DNA of 56,684 bases. Source: Gnetum montanum (lineage: Eukaryota; Streptophyta; Gnetopsida; Gnetales; Gnetaceae). Location of the stretch: contig MNCI01002812.1 in assembly GCA_015680685.1 (NCBI GenBank), forward strand, positions 833 through 57,516, written 5' to 3'. Positions within the stretch are counted from its first letter, which is position 1, and every line of letters begins with the position of its first letter. The notes beneath the pieces were generated by a model. It saw only the letters and a list, made by a program, of their open reading frames with translations, was not told where the DNA came from and did not search any database. Below, piece by piece: positions 21,950 to 33,192 of the stretch. The position numbers and the translations under genes were made by a program.

Positions 21950-22050
21950 ATGCTATCAGCTTACTCATGTTGTTAGCTTGCTCACGTTGTCAGGTTACTC
22001 ACGTTGTCAGCTTACTCACACTGTCAGCTTGCTCACGCTATCAGCTTGCT
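21950..22050 (+). repeat. Short tandem repeat of about 20 bp in the element D leader
   Basis: Five consecutive variants of CAGCTTACTCACGTTGT run from about 21955 to 22045 (TTACTCATGTTGTTAGC, TTGCTCACGTTGTCAGG, TTACTCACGTTGTCAGC, TTACTCACACTGTCAGC, TTGCTCACGCTATCAGC). The CTCACGCT core is the one clustered in the LTR. Confidence 0.75.
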
Positions 22051-22458
22051 CCATGCCCAACACTCAATTTGATATGTCCACTTCCATCAATAACCCCCTC
22101 CTCAAACCAATGCAAGTTCAATCTTCTGACCTCAAATAATTGGCATGCCATCAGTTATACTAGCTTCCATGTCCACCCATTACATTCCACAAGTACAAGC
22201 CCATGGAGCACCATTAATTACTTCAGCCCAACACATTCAGGGTGTCACCTCATAACCCGTGGTTGGGCAATGGGTTCCACCAGCTGTTCAACAAAACCTG
22301 TGAACTCACTACAGCATACCACACCCTGCAGTCTCATCTCTGAATGTTGCTCCACCAAAACCGATGATCCAACAGTTCCCCTTTCCACAAACAATACAAC
22401 AATTGAATCACTACCAATCACAATCCATTCAACCTAGCGATCTACCTACTGCCCAAGA
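22051..22458 (+). other. Element D leader and start of gag region
   Basis: Sequence between the tandem repeat and the first recognisable Gag block. An open frame from 21967 has no recognisable domain and is rich in S, T and P. The N-terminus of Gag may lie here in broken form. Confidence 0.4.
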
Positions 22459-23620
22459 ATGGGCAGACATAAAAAAATGATGCACTTGTTAACCGAAGAG
22501 TTAAAGTGCCTTGAAACTGCAAACACTAAGGAACTCAAGGTGTTGGACTTCTATCAAGATGACCCAATCCACCCTTCAGTCCCACCATTAACCTTGCCGA
22601 AGGGAATCTCATTGCCTCAACTAACCAAGTATAATGGAGAGAGAGATCCAAATGCCCATCTAGTAACATTTCGTCTAGAGTGTCTATTGCTTCAAGCTTG
22701 GCCTCATGCAATTCTACGTGTATTTGCTATGTCCATAATAAGAAAAAGCCCTAGACTGCTACCGAGATTTACCCTGTAACTCCATATCCTTCCTAGAGGA
22801 TTTGTTACATCAGTTCGTTACCAGCTTTAAATATAATTTAAAGCCTGAAGCCACACTGGACAGCTTGATTCAGATCAAACAGGCACCATTAGAACCCGTG
22901 CAAAAATTTATCCAAAGGTGGAGTGCAGCCCTCAACGAACTTCACGAGCCCATCCCTGAAACATATCTACTTACCATCCTTAAAGCGGTCGTGAATGACT
23001 TTATTAAATCGAAACTTTATTATTTGAATGCCTGTACTTTGAGCCAAACATTTGTGCAAATTAAGAACATAGAAGAGGCGACGTGAACAAGTAACGACCT
23101 AGCTTATTCAAACTTTAGGAACCAACATACGAGGAAAGATAAGGATAAATCCAAAATGACAGTAGCGGTGGTGGCAGAGACAGCCCAACCTAGTAATCCA
23201 GGACAAAGAGGAAAACAACCCGCTGCTCCAACTAGCTGTGAAGAACCCAACCTATGCCTACACCTGAGTCCTCCTCAAATAAAAACATCAACGCAAGTCA
23301 CACTAATACATTCGAATGAAAGGATCCTGTCCAGTATACACCCTTGCCTATGAAACCTTCACAATTGTTAGATCAACTTCTAAAGGTCGAGCTAATCAAA
23401 CATAAGAAAAATGTCCCTTGTGACGTCTCAAAAACACGATTGATTCTGTGAGTTGGCCAAGAACCCTGATTTAGCAACAGCTAATGAGCCCCCCCTCCCA
23501 AGAGGCTTTATGCTGGATAGGTTTTTCGAATATCATCAATGGTGTGGGCATGGAACTGACTATTGCTTCACCTTGAAATAGGACATATAACATATGATCG
23601 ATAGGGGTGAAATAGTATTT
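22459..23620 (+). pseudogene. gag: Element D gag (Tat type), decayed
   Basis: The first open piece ends with the conserved LTKYNGERDPNAHLVTFRLE. After a frameshift near 22740 the capsid core continues with FVTSFKYNLKPEATLDSLIQ, KQAPLEPVQKFIQRW and LNELHEPIPE (22802-23086). At about 23520-23610 the frame gives FFEYHQWCGHGTDYCFTLK, the knuckle-like block that precedes IDRGE in Tat Gag proteins, with a stop just after it. Gag forms the particle. It is non-functional here. Confidence 0.75.
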
Positions 23621-24286
23621 GACGAGGCAAACCCAATAAGATCCCAAAATGAACCCATGGGAGTCTACAAAGACCCTCTCAATACTAATGATGCACCATA
23701 TGTGATTAACACTATCCATGTGGAGAATGGACAGGACGTCTCACAAAAACCTTTTGTAATCTGTAAGCCCTCTGAAAATACACCTACCTCAACACCTCCT
23801 CAAACTCCTTTCATTGTACACATGTTCCCCACGCCACAAAAACTGTTCATCATCCGCGTACCCCCTTTTGTTGTAGCAACAACTACACCATTGAAAACCC
23901 AGCCCACTCCCTTCGTGATCCGGGTGTCAAAACACCCTAATGTGCAACCCCCTACCATTCCCCCGCAACCCCTATGAGAGCGTCTTGTCGACAAGTTGAC
24001 ATGAGAGCTCCTAGACAAGGAACGTCATGAGCGCGAAGTAGAACCACCAAAGCCCATATCGTTAAATGTTATTCCGTGTAGTTCGTCCACTAGTGAGCCT
24101 AGCATAAGTCACCAAGATAAGAATATTGGTATTGCTAGGGTCCCAAACTCAACATCTCCAGTTTCCAACGCAAAAATCCCTCTACAAGAGATACGAATGC
24201 TAGGTCAAATGGACCAAGTCTCTGCAGATAAGGGTGCCCCAAATGGTAAAGGTCTAGTGAGTGCATTGACTCAAGTCACATAGGCT
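23621..24286 (+). pseudogene. Element D gag-protease linker
   Basis: The frame continues from the Gag block (YVINTIHVENGQ) into a proline/threonine-rich stretch (23760-23977, repeated PFVI and TPP segments), then a stop. The rest to 24286 is charged linker. No catalytic motif is seen. Confidence 0.5.
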
Positions 24287-25189
24287 TTGAAACAAAAGAC
24301 TACTTCCTTAAGCCTGTATGATCTAGTAATGACTTCAACTGTACATCGGGAAGCAGTCATGCATATGTTGATTTCGATCCTTGTTAGTGAGGACCTTCCT
24401 GTAGATGAGACGTCTATTTATGTGGTACTATCCCCACAACCTCAAGAAACAAGGACCACATCCCTAGAGTTTCGTGCTAACGACATCAAGCGGGATGAGA
24501 AAACAAGAGAGGTTACTATAGCCCCTATGTTCATAACGATACAAGTCAACCATTTCAAGATACGCAGGGTGCATGTCAATGACAGTGTAGCAACGAATGT
24601 AATACCCTTTCTTATCATCAAGAAACTGGGGCTTACAAAGCAGATACAACCCACAACAACTTCTTTCTTAAAATCCCTCAATGGTTTTTGTGTCCTGGTG
24701 AAAGGTATGATTACCTTGGATTTCATAGCAGGGGACCAGTTCCCCACATCAGCTGAATTCGTAGTGGTTGATGAAATGCCAGGTTTCAATATGATTTTAG
24801 GATGTCCTTGGCTAGCTGAACTGGGAGCCGTATCCTCACCAATCCATCAAGAGATCCACCTACCTTATGAGGGCGGTGAGATCATCATACATGGGGATAC
24901 GACAACATCACTTACTTCCTCACACTTGAGAACAGATCAAGGGTTAGAAATTGAGTTTTCTGAGCCTAAACAAGGAACCATGATTATATGTCAAGACATG
25001 AACCCAACGTTAGCTCATGATCCTACTAAAACTGAGGAAGCACCAGACAACACAAACATAGGAGCCATTCCCACTGACATCTCTTGGTCGGAGCTACCCT
25101 TTGACATCACTAGTGAAGGGGAAGGTGAGTATAAAATCACGCCTACATGCCCTACCCCTCACGTCAAACTACGAAGGATTAAAAGATAA
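24287..25189 (+). pseudogene. Element D aspartic protease region
   Basis: A 300-codon open frame. VHVNDSVATNVIPFLIIKKL (about 24571-24630) corresponds to the retropepsin active site (VDxGAxxNVI), but the catalytic D-[ST]-G reads D-S-V. The later block MILGCPWLAEL matches the conserved ILGRPWL. The protease would cut the polyprotein. The Gly-to-Val change predicts an inactive enzyme even though the frame is long. Confidence 0.7.
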
Positions 25190-25480
25190 CTCAATGGTTA
25201 GGGTGAACTACCCCCAAGCGTTCGAAATGACGTTAAACTACCAACCATCTAGTACGACGTTAAACTGCTAGTGAATGTCCGCAATGACATTAAACTAGCC
25301 ACGGTCAGAAATGGCCAGTTCATTTTTAAAGCTCCCTAAAACTATTATTGCTTTCAGCCCACTATGGCCTAAAACTGGTAAATCCTCTTCCTTTAACACA
25401 AATTTGATAGTCCATCATGACTTTAAACTAACGTGCACAGCCTGAAATGGCTTTAAACTAGAGCTCAGCATATACAAATC
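25190..25480 (+). repeat. Degenerate TACGAC-TTAAACT repeat after the protease frame
   Basis: Seven or so copies of a core like AATGACGTTAAACTA, TACGACGTTAAACTG, TATGGCCTAAAACTG and AATGGCTTTAAACTA occur at 25-60-bp spacing. Two more stand at 26585-26640 and another series in the 3' UTR (29960-30290). Confidence 0.65.
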
Positions 25481-25746
25481 CACAAACTCTTGTTACACTA
25501 CGTTAAATGTTCATTTACAAGTTACAAGTTACAATTTCAATTCATGCCTTATCATTACACTCCTTGTTTTTACAAATATTTGATTCACATTTTGTTCTCT
25601 CATTTTACATTCACTACACACATATCTTCATGATAATACTTGAGAAAAAAATAAAAAGAGAAAACATAAAAATACAAAATATATACTAAACATCAATATG
25701 GTAATAAAATTCCAACACATTAGATCCATACTATTACATTTGTCCA
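25481..25746. other. Element D spacer
   Basis: AT-rich with no supported feature on the plus strand. On the minus strand it lies downstream of the antisense gene and could hold its 3' UTR. Confidence 0.35.
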
Positions 25747-26069
25747 TCATACATCCAAAAATCCAAAACATTTAATAGTTAAAGCCCGATTGAGAGTAAG
25801 CTCATAGAGGGGGCTGATCCCAAAAATCCTCTTCATCATTCGCTCTCTCTCCATTGGGGCCAGCTCGATCGTTAACACATCCCTATAAAAGAACCAAAAA
25901 ACACAAAAAACAAAAAAGAGAGGAAACAAATCTACATGTGTAGAGCTCCATCCCATGTTGGAATCCTGGTTTCGGGGAGACGCTGGAGTAGCTCTTCACT
26001 CTCCTCCATGAATGCCAGATTTTCTTGCCTCTTCCCTTTACCTTGGCTTGCTTTCTTTTTGCCCTTCAT
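25747..26069 (-). CDS. Antisense small gene inside element D, possibly spliced
   Basis: On the minus strand an ATG at 26069 opens a lysine-rich frame (MKGKKKASQGKGKRQ, then EESEELLQRLPETRIPTWDG) that reaches a stop at 25934-25932. If 25935-25883 is removed as an intron (GTAGAT...CTTTTATAG, very pyrimidine-rich), the frame joins exactly to 25882-25747 (DVLTIELAPMERERMMKRIFG, ISPLYELTLNRALTIK), giving 89 residues. A TATA box lies 127 bp upstream. Tat elements are known to carry extra or antisense ORFs. The second exon faintly recalls the start of a plant mobile domain. The weak point is the 53-nt intron, shorter than most plant introns. Confidence 0.4.
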
Positions 26070-26190
26070 GGCTGCTTTGTAGCTCACGCTGATGTTGATG
26101 CTGACGCTCACACTGCACTCCCTAGCTCATGCTGCAGTCCAAACTTCCAGGAACTCACGCTAGCAAAAATAATGCCCTTGTACCTCAAAA

Positions 26191-26204
26191 CCCCCTTTTT
26201 ATAA
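26191..26204 (-). promoter_or_regulatory. TATA box of the antisense unit in element D
   Basis: The minus strand reads TTATAAAAAGGGGG. It stands 127 bp upstream of the antisense ATG. Between the two (26085-26165) lie several CACGCT/CACACTG/CATGCTG motifs like those of the LTR. Confidence 0.45.
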
Positions 26205-26656
26205 CCCCTAATATTCATTCTCAATTTAATTTAATTTATTTTCTCTTATTTTATTTTCTCTTTTTTATTTAAATTCACCATGTTTCATGTTTAAATTTTG
26301 TTTGCATGTTATTATTTATGTCATCTTTATTTCATGCTTTGCCTAGTATTCCTTGTTATTCTAGCCTTTGGAGATGAGGCCAGAATATAAGAAATAATTT
26401 TTTCTATAAAGGAAGGGAGAAAGGTTAAAATCAAAAAAATATATGTATATACGAATATATTAAGAATACATGATGACGCATATAAAAATCCATAAGATTT
26501 TAAAATCCTTGAAAGTTATAGTTCGCACAAAATTAATAATGCCCTATACACTCATCCAAAATAACAAATTGACATGAACACTACTAGCCCGGTATGGCCT
26601 AAAACTACCATATGACCCGGTACGGCCTAAAACTGCCATGACTATCGCTACATTCC
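26205..26656. other. Element D spacer before RT
   Basis: AT-rich. It contains two TACGGCCTAAAACTG-type repeat units near 26590-26635. No coding frame is recognised. Confidence 0.4.
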
Positions 26657-27646
26657 ATGATTTCATTAATACATAATTTAATTACCCTATGCTCATTTAC
26701 ATTTAGTAAATCCTTCGTCAAGGAAATGTCACTCACTTTGCTCCCGGTTTATATTAGCAGGAGCGAGCACATGGCCACCAAGAATATCCTTTCAACATTG
26801 TCTCTCAGTGGACCATACGGGGAAATTAAAAGAGCAATCAATTTTGAATCTTTGGATCTAGATCTATGCACTTATACCAATTTAATAGCCTCCACTCAGG
26901 AAACATCAGATTGGCCTAAAAATGTGGCTAAAACTTTAGATCTAGAGGTCGATAATATCACCGAAGATCCTCTTGTTGAAGTCCCCATTACTACATTTAA
27001 TGGTGAAGCTAAAACATTGAAATTAAGTGCCCTACTAGACTCAAAACTCGTTAGTGATATCACTCAAGTGCTGANGCTACCTAGCATCAATAAACTTATT
27101 GACACAACTGCTGGGCATTCACTGTTATCCATTATGGATGGATTTTCAGGTTACAATCAAATAAGGATAAACCTGGAACATCAACTCAAAACAACCTTTA
27201 TGACACCTTGGGGCACATTCTGTTATACTATGATGTCGTTTGGTCTTAAAAACGCAGGCGCTACATATCAATGAGTAATGACATATATATTTAGTGATTA
27301 CATGGTCAATTTGCTTAATGATTACATTGATGACATCGTGGTTAAATCTAAAGCAACCAAACAACATGCAAAAGATCTAGACCTAGTGCTTAAATGTTGT
27401 CTCAAATATGACCTTAGGCTCAACCCAAAGAAGTGTTTCTTTGATGTTAAAATGGGCAAGATGCTTGGCTTCATAGTCTCTAGAATGGGGATACAAGTAG
27501 ACCCTGACAAGGTTAAGGCAATAACTAATATGCAACCACCAATAAACCTTACCGAACTACATGGTCTCCAAGGTAGACTACAATTCATAAGATGCTTTAT
27601 CGAAAGGCTGATGGATAAGTTGAGACCCATGCAGCACCTATTATGA
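26657..27646 (+). pseudogene. Element D reverse transcriptase (internal gap and stops)
   Basis: The N-terminal region (about 26770-27070) is pre-RT polyprotein. After the N at 27075 the frame starts mid-RT with LPSINKLIDTTAGHSLLSIM, then DGFSGYNQI, TPWGTFCYTMMSFGLKNAGA, and the catalytic YIDDIVVKS near 27325. The block normally before it (the KKNGxxRVCVDFRDLN region) is missing, so the N hides a gap of unknown length. The ATYQR site reads ATYQ-stop, as expected from CGA to TGA. The thumb and connection follow (LNPKKCFFDVKMGKMLGFIV). Confidence 0.8.
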
Positions 27647-28110
27647 AAGAATGTGCATTTCCAATGGACTCAATAATGTCAGGAAGCGTTCAAGAACATA
27701 AAGCAAGAGCTGGCTCAACTACTGATAGTTTATCCTCCTCAAAGTGATAAATCCTTCTACATCTACCTTGTAACTTCTGATTCTTCCATTGCATCGATGC
27801 TTTGTCAAAAACGTAAAGATGGAGTCAAGATCCCTGTATATTACCTAAGCCATGCTTTAATTGCCTATGAACAACGATACAATGACGTGGAGAAATCATG
27901 CCTTACCCTCATCTTCTCCTTGAAGAAATGATGGTATTATCTCTTCTGTAATCAAGTTTACATCATTTGCAAGAATAATGTACTCCGCGCCATCACTAAC
28001 AACATCTACGAGTCGAGTATGATAGCTAGGTGGAAAGCGATGATTGTAGAGTTTGACCTACACTATGTTGCTCAATCTTCCACAAAAGGTCAAGCAATAG
28101 TCACACAGTT
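27647..28110 (+). pseudogene. Element D RNase H (first)
   Basis: In broken frames: FYIYLVTSDSSIASMLCQ, VYYLSHALIAYEQRYNDVEK, CLTLIFSLKK-stop-WYYLF and MIARWKAMIVEFDLHYV. This is the usual Gypsy RNase H next to RT, which degrades the RNA strand of the hybrid. The first acid position reads VTSDSS. There are stops near 27645, 27674 and 27931. Confidence 0.7.
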
Positions 28111-28699
28111 AACTGTCTCGCCAAGGCATGATCAAGCAATCATTAACCCTAAATTCCCCGACGAGAATGTTAATAGTATAGACACTATGCCCAATAACTA
28201 CGAGGTGATCCTTTATTTTGATGGAGCTTCAACTTCCCAAGGAGGAAGTGTTGTGGTAATTTTAACATACCCCTCTGGAGAAATCCAACCCTTCAACTAC
28301 CAATTAACCTTTTCCTATACCAATAACGTGGCAGAATACGAAGGTCTTCTTAGAGGTCTTCAAGTAGCATTGACTTCAGGAATCAAACGTTTTGTAGTTC
28401 GAGGCGATTCACAGTTAGTCATGAATCAAGTCATGGAAGTTTATGCATGTAAAGCTATCCATTTGCAACCATATTTTGACTTGACCAAACATCTGCTGAA
28501 GCAGTTAATAGACATGGATATACAGCATGTCCTTAGAAGTGAAAACACCATCGTCGATGCACTTGCTACACTAGCCTTAAATATGACACCCGAAATGTTC
28601 CATGCGTTTCGTAGCTCTATAACAAATTGTGTCGAACCTATAACCGATGCTCTTGATGAAATGCCTATAGCATCTGTTAGCACAACACATGCAATATAA
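28111..28699 (+). pseudogene. Element D second RNase H (archaeal-type, Tat hallmark)
   Basis: The open frame 28019-28699 contains a complete-looking second RNase H: LYFDGAST, then NNVAEYEGLLRGLQVAL, VVRGDSQLV and the late acid in NTIVDALATLA. These supply the D-E-D-D residues. The extra domain between RNase H and integrase is found in Tat-clade Gypsy elements. This stretch is the best preserved catalytic domain of element D. Confidence 0.8.
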
Positions 28700-29938
28700 T
28701 GGTATGATGACATAAAAGAGTACCTTCTATGAGGTGAACCTCCACAACATCTAATAAACGCTCAAAAGGACACTGTGTGAAAACGCTCTCGGCAATACAT
28801 GTTAATAGGGAACATCTTGTGTCGCAAATCCTATGAAGGCATTTTTTTGATGTGCATTAGTAGTATCAATGGTCAAATGATTGTAAAATAAGTCCAAAAA
28901 GGAGTTTGTGAAGGGCACATAACACCCAAAGTAATGGCAACAAAGATTAGGCGCTTGGGCTACTACTAACCACACATGGAGTTCGATTGCTTCTCCAAGG
29001 TTAGGACATGTGACATTTGCCAAAGGCATGGTAACCTAATACATGTGCCACCTAACGAATTACACACAACACAAATCACATGGCCATTCCAAAGATGGGG
29101 ATTAGACTTAATTGGACCGATAACATCATCATCCTCTACAGGGCATAGCTTCATTATCACTACAATTGAATACTTCACAAAATGGGTAGAAACTATTCCC
29201 CTTAGGAAGACCACTTCTAAGAACGTTTGCAATTTCATAATAGAAAACATCGTGACCTATTTTGGTATTCCGATGACCATCGTTACTGAAAATGGGCCAC
29301 AGTTCAGCAGTGCATATACTAAAAACTTCTATGAAAGCCTGGGCATTAAACATGCATTCTTGTCACCTTACTACCCACAGAGCAATGGTGAAGTAGAGGC
29401 TACAAACAAAAATGTCATCATGGTGCTAAAAAAGATGCTAAATCAGAGCAAGAGGCGATGGCATGAACAATTACTCTATGCATTATGGGCATACATAATG
29501 ATACATCGAACATCTACAGGTAAAACTCCATATAGTCTTGTATATGGACCTGAAGCTATTTTACCTTTAGAGTTATAGGTTTTCTCGATGCAGATAGCTC
29601 TTGCAGGCCTCCTTGATGAAGGCCAAAGCAATGAACTACGCATTGCTAACCTTGACTCAGTGGAGGAGGAGCGTGTGCAAACGCTTGATCATATCGAGTG
29701 GTACCAGAAACAACAACGACAATGACAGAAACATGATCTACATATATGCTCGATTAAGGAAGGAGACTTATTCCTTAAGGCAGTCTGTGAATATCCAAAT
29801 AAATTCTCAGCTAACTGGGAAGGACCTTACTTAGTCACCAAGGTGTACAATAACGAAGCATTCAAGCTTGCTGACTTGGACGAGAACGAGTTTGCTAATC
29901 CTACGAATCACCTGTACCTGAAACGGTACTATGTCTAA
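28700..29938 (+). pseudogene. Element D integrase (decayed)
   Basis: A zinc-binding HHCC region is broken at its N-terminus (EGHITPK, then CDICQRHGN). The core 28976-29578 reads RWGLDLIGPI, then VTENGPQF and YPQSNGEVEATNK. The second catalytic Asp (normally TDNGxxF) is Glu, so the DDE triad is altered. A C-terminal part (WEGPYLVTKVYNNEAFKLAD) ends with NHLYLKRYYV and a stop at about 29938. The integrase would insert the cDNA. Stops and the D-to-E change make it inactive. Confidence 0.8.
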
Positions 29939-30300
29939 TCAAACTAAGGTACGTAGTGGTCTTGGCATCATGACCTAAAACTGATACCATAGAACGGTCT
30001 TGGGGCTATAACTTGAAACTGGCACCACAGAATGTCCTAGAGTTATGATAATAAACCGACACCATAGAGCTCTGTCTAGCATGACACTAAACTACCACAT
30101 TTGTCTGCCATGACATAAAACTAGCATCTAGAGTCTACTAAGACTATAAACTGGTTTGCCTCTTCGCAGTCCGCTACGACTATAAACTATCAACGCACCA
30201 TCTGCTACGACACTAAACTGGCACCATCCAAAGGGTTATGACGTGAAACTAACCTGCAATAGTCTGCTAAGACTATAAATTGGTGACATCATCAATGACT
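29939..30300 (+). repeat. Element D 3' UTR repeat series
   Basis: About nine variants of TACGACTATAAACT or CATGACACTAAACTG occur 30-50 bp apart, the same core as at 25190-25480. Variable short repeats in the 3' UTR are a known habit of Tat elements and can seed satellites. Confidence 0.7.
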
Positions 30301-31456
30301 AGGAAATACTTGAAAAGATATGTTGCTGCAATTGGTTGTATCTATTCCACAAAAACTTGCTGCATAATTTGTCTCATGGACCTAGATGAGGCTGATGTTG
30401 TTCGTGACCCTATCTGTTGTGAAATTGCACATGGTGGCCCCATCTCCTTGGTTTTTTTCAAGTTTAAAGTGCTTAGTTAATCATTTCTTGGCCCTATCTT
30501 GCCTTCTTGAGTTGTGTTTGCAGGATGGCACGCTTGAGGTGTTCGTGCATAGATGCACTTCATCATGATGACAAGGTATCACATTCTTCCTAACACCTGC
30601 AACTAGGTTAATCAATCCGTTCATAAGTACATTCCCAACTCCTGATACATTCCCTATTTCCCATCATGTTCCCCTTATCCTATTCAATTACACCCTCCTT
30701 GACACATGCTACTCATCCCGAAGCTCTTGATACACTGTTACACACAATGATTCTCTAAGCAGTTGTAACGCAAAATACAATACATGGTACATGATACAAA
30801 ATGCAAGCGCATGAGCACGAGCACAACACTAAAAGCAAGCTCTTTAGAAAAACAAAAAGAAAAGAAAAAAAAAAGAAAAGAACAAAAAAACAAACAAAAA
30901 GAAAAAGAACAAAAGGATTAGAGAGAAAAATATATGGAAAAGGTCTTCATGACCCCATTGACATCATAGACCATAGACTATTGGCTATTCTGATACGAGC
31001 CCCAGTCAAGAAGGAAATTGTCTTGAAAAAATAGTTACCCTCGTGTCTCAAACGCTCATGTTGCACATCATCGTGTGGCTTTGGCTATTTACAATGGGCT
31101 CCTATAAACACTCTACAAGAGCCCTGTTTCTCCAAAGAACGCACTTCCTATGTCTTGGTTCCGAGTTTGCTGAAAAAACCAGCTACTGACAAGAACTAAA
31201 GGTATGGCTTGTTCATATGAGAGCATTCCTCTCCCACAATTCCAACAACAATTATAACCCTTAATCGATTTTTGATTTTCCTAATTACAACCAATCCCCT
31301 TGCATCTCGAATTGCACTTCCTCAAACCCATGTACTTTTAAACACAGTGCGATGACATCTGGCCAGGGGCCGATGGACATGCTTGGTACTTAGTTGTTCA
31401 TGGTGTTTTGCAATTCTTTGTCGATGCTTCTCAGGTGGATTCCTCTAGATGCCAAC
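30301..31456 (+). other. Element D 3' untranslated region
   Basis: No supported gene. It contains an A/G-rich low-complexity stretch at 30840-30930, whose open frame is an artefact of composition. Confidence 0.5.
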
Positions 31457-31469
31457 AAAGAGGGGCCAA
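31457..31469 (+). other. Element D polypurine tract
   Basis: AAAGAGGGGCCA directly precedes the 3' LTR start TGAAACACC. Confidence 0.65.
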
Positions 31470-33192
31470 TGAAACACCACTAATTTCAGCCTAACAATTT
31501 GAAATGAGAACAACTCAGATCCTTTTTGGCTTTCAAGAGGCAAAATTTAACCAAGGCATGGAACTCATTCCCAGCTTGCTCAAGCCAACTTGCTCACACT
31601 GTCAAGCTAGCTGAGTAACTATGACAGCTTCAAAATCAAGTCAAAGATGATCCAATATAAAGGTGCAAGCCATCCTCAAGGTCCACTGTGATCCATTCCA
31701 AGTTTCAGCATTCCGAAGTTCAAATTTCAAGGCAAATTGTACAAATTTTCTCATTCATTCTGATGGTCACACTGAGGTCACATTGGTAGCATGAGTGTAG
31801 TGTAAGCAACTATGAGAGCCTCAAAACTGAGTTGAAATGACTTGATTCCAAGGTGCAAGTCATCCTCAAGGTTCATTATCAACAAATTCAAGTCCCAGCC
31901 TCTAGAATTCCAGATTTCAGATCCAAAATTGCAAGTTTTTGTAGCTCACGCTATGGTCATGCTAGCAGTGTGAGTCCAATGTGAGCTGCCAAAAGTGGTC
32001 TAAAACAAGTCACTCTCAAGCTCAATTTTTAACTTGCAAATCACTCTCAGGGTCAGACACAGTCAGGCAATTTTTATCCTTAAGAAATAGGCTTCAAAGT
32101 TCCAAATTTGGTGTAAAATATGTCATTTTGGCTCACTTATGCTAAGGTCATGTTGACAGTGTGAGTGCAGTGTGAGTACTGGTCACGCCTGGTCAAAAGC
32201 ACACCAAACGCATGCTAAGGACACACCAAGACAAAATCAACTCACGCTAGAAGTCCTGGTTAAACAAAGATGCCTCAAATAGCCACAAAATCACTCAAAT
32301 CAACATCCTGTAGTATTCAATTCAGAGATCAAGAAGTTTCAAGTGAGCTAGAGTCAATCTCTCTTATTGTACATTATCATTTTCATTGTAAATTCTCATC
32401 ATTTGTTACCTTGCGAAGCTCTTACGCTCCAAATTGTATGTGCTTCTATGAGCGTAAGCTAGCTTGAGTAAGCTAACACACGCTGTAAGATACAGTGCAT
32501 CTAGTCAAGAACGTAGCTTGCCCATGTGCGTCCAACTCACACACAGCTGTCCATCAGACATGTGTCACATGATCCGTTTTCCTCTCATCTCTCAACCGTT
32601 GATTCCATCTATGAATTTTGCACCTGAGCCTAGCCAAACGTTATAAATACCCTATCAATTCACATAAACAGGGTTGACAATTTTGAAGGTTGATGGCTTA
32701 GGAAGCACTAACTAGCAACTTTGGATGCTCAGACACACGTGACTCCTAGCATCTAAGCACTTTTGAAACACATCATCCTGGGGCTTGGCGCTTGACTTAT
32801 CATCCACATGCGTAGCTACGTTTTGACCAGTGCACACCCCTTTTTAAGCAATACAATACAGTTCATTTTTCCGTCCATTATATTATTTTCTCTATTTTAA
32901 ATTCAGTTTACACTTTGCTTACAATATAGTTTTGTTGATGCTCTAGTTTGTATCTAGTACGTTATTATTTACATTTTGTATGTTATTAGTTACGATAACC
33001 CCAGTGCAAGCCATAGTTTACGCTCAGGGAAGTCCTTGGTTGATTTGCATGCAGACCATCCAAGGCACTCTACCTTCATTTCCTTATTCTAGCTTGCCCT
33101 CATGCAAAGGCAGGGTCAACTGTACTCATCCGGTGATCCCTCAGTGTTTGTTTTTCCCTTCCAGCTTTACACTGACGATTTCGGTCAGTACA
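31470..33192 (+). repeat. Element D 3' LTR
   Basis: 1723 bp. It aligns along its whole length with 20037-21727, with many substitutions, mostly transitions, and about 32 extra bases near 32798-32830. The TATA box TATAAATA is at 32642-32649. Many CACGCT motifs of the left LTR have decayed here to CATGCT or CACACT. Confidence 0.9.

Larger units (their letters stand above)
20037..33192 (+). mobile_element. Element D: Tat-lineage Ty3/Gypsy retrotransposon nested in element C
   Basis: It has long LTRs (20037-21727 and 31470-33192) and flanks GTGGT/GTGGC, a 5-bp duplication with one change. A primer-binding site follows the left LTR and a polypurine tract precedes the right. Order: gag, protease, spacer with antisense frame, RT, RNase H, second (archaeal-type) RNase H, integrase, 3' UTR with short repeats. 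Two RNase H domains are diagnostic of the Tat clade (Ogre, Retand and relatives). All ORFs carry stops, and an N at 27075 replaces the N-terminal half of RT. Confidence 0.9.

Noticed and set aside
30830-30940. Lysine-rich open frame
   Set aside because: It comes from an A/G-rich low-complexity stretch in the 3' UTR of element D.
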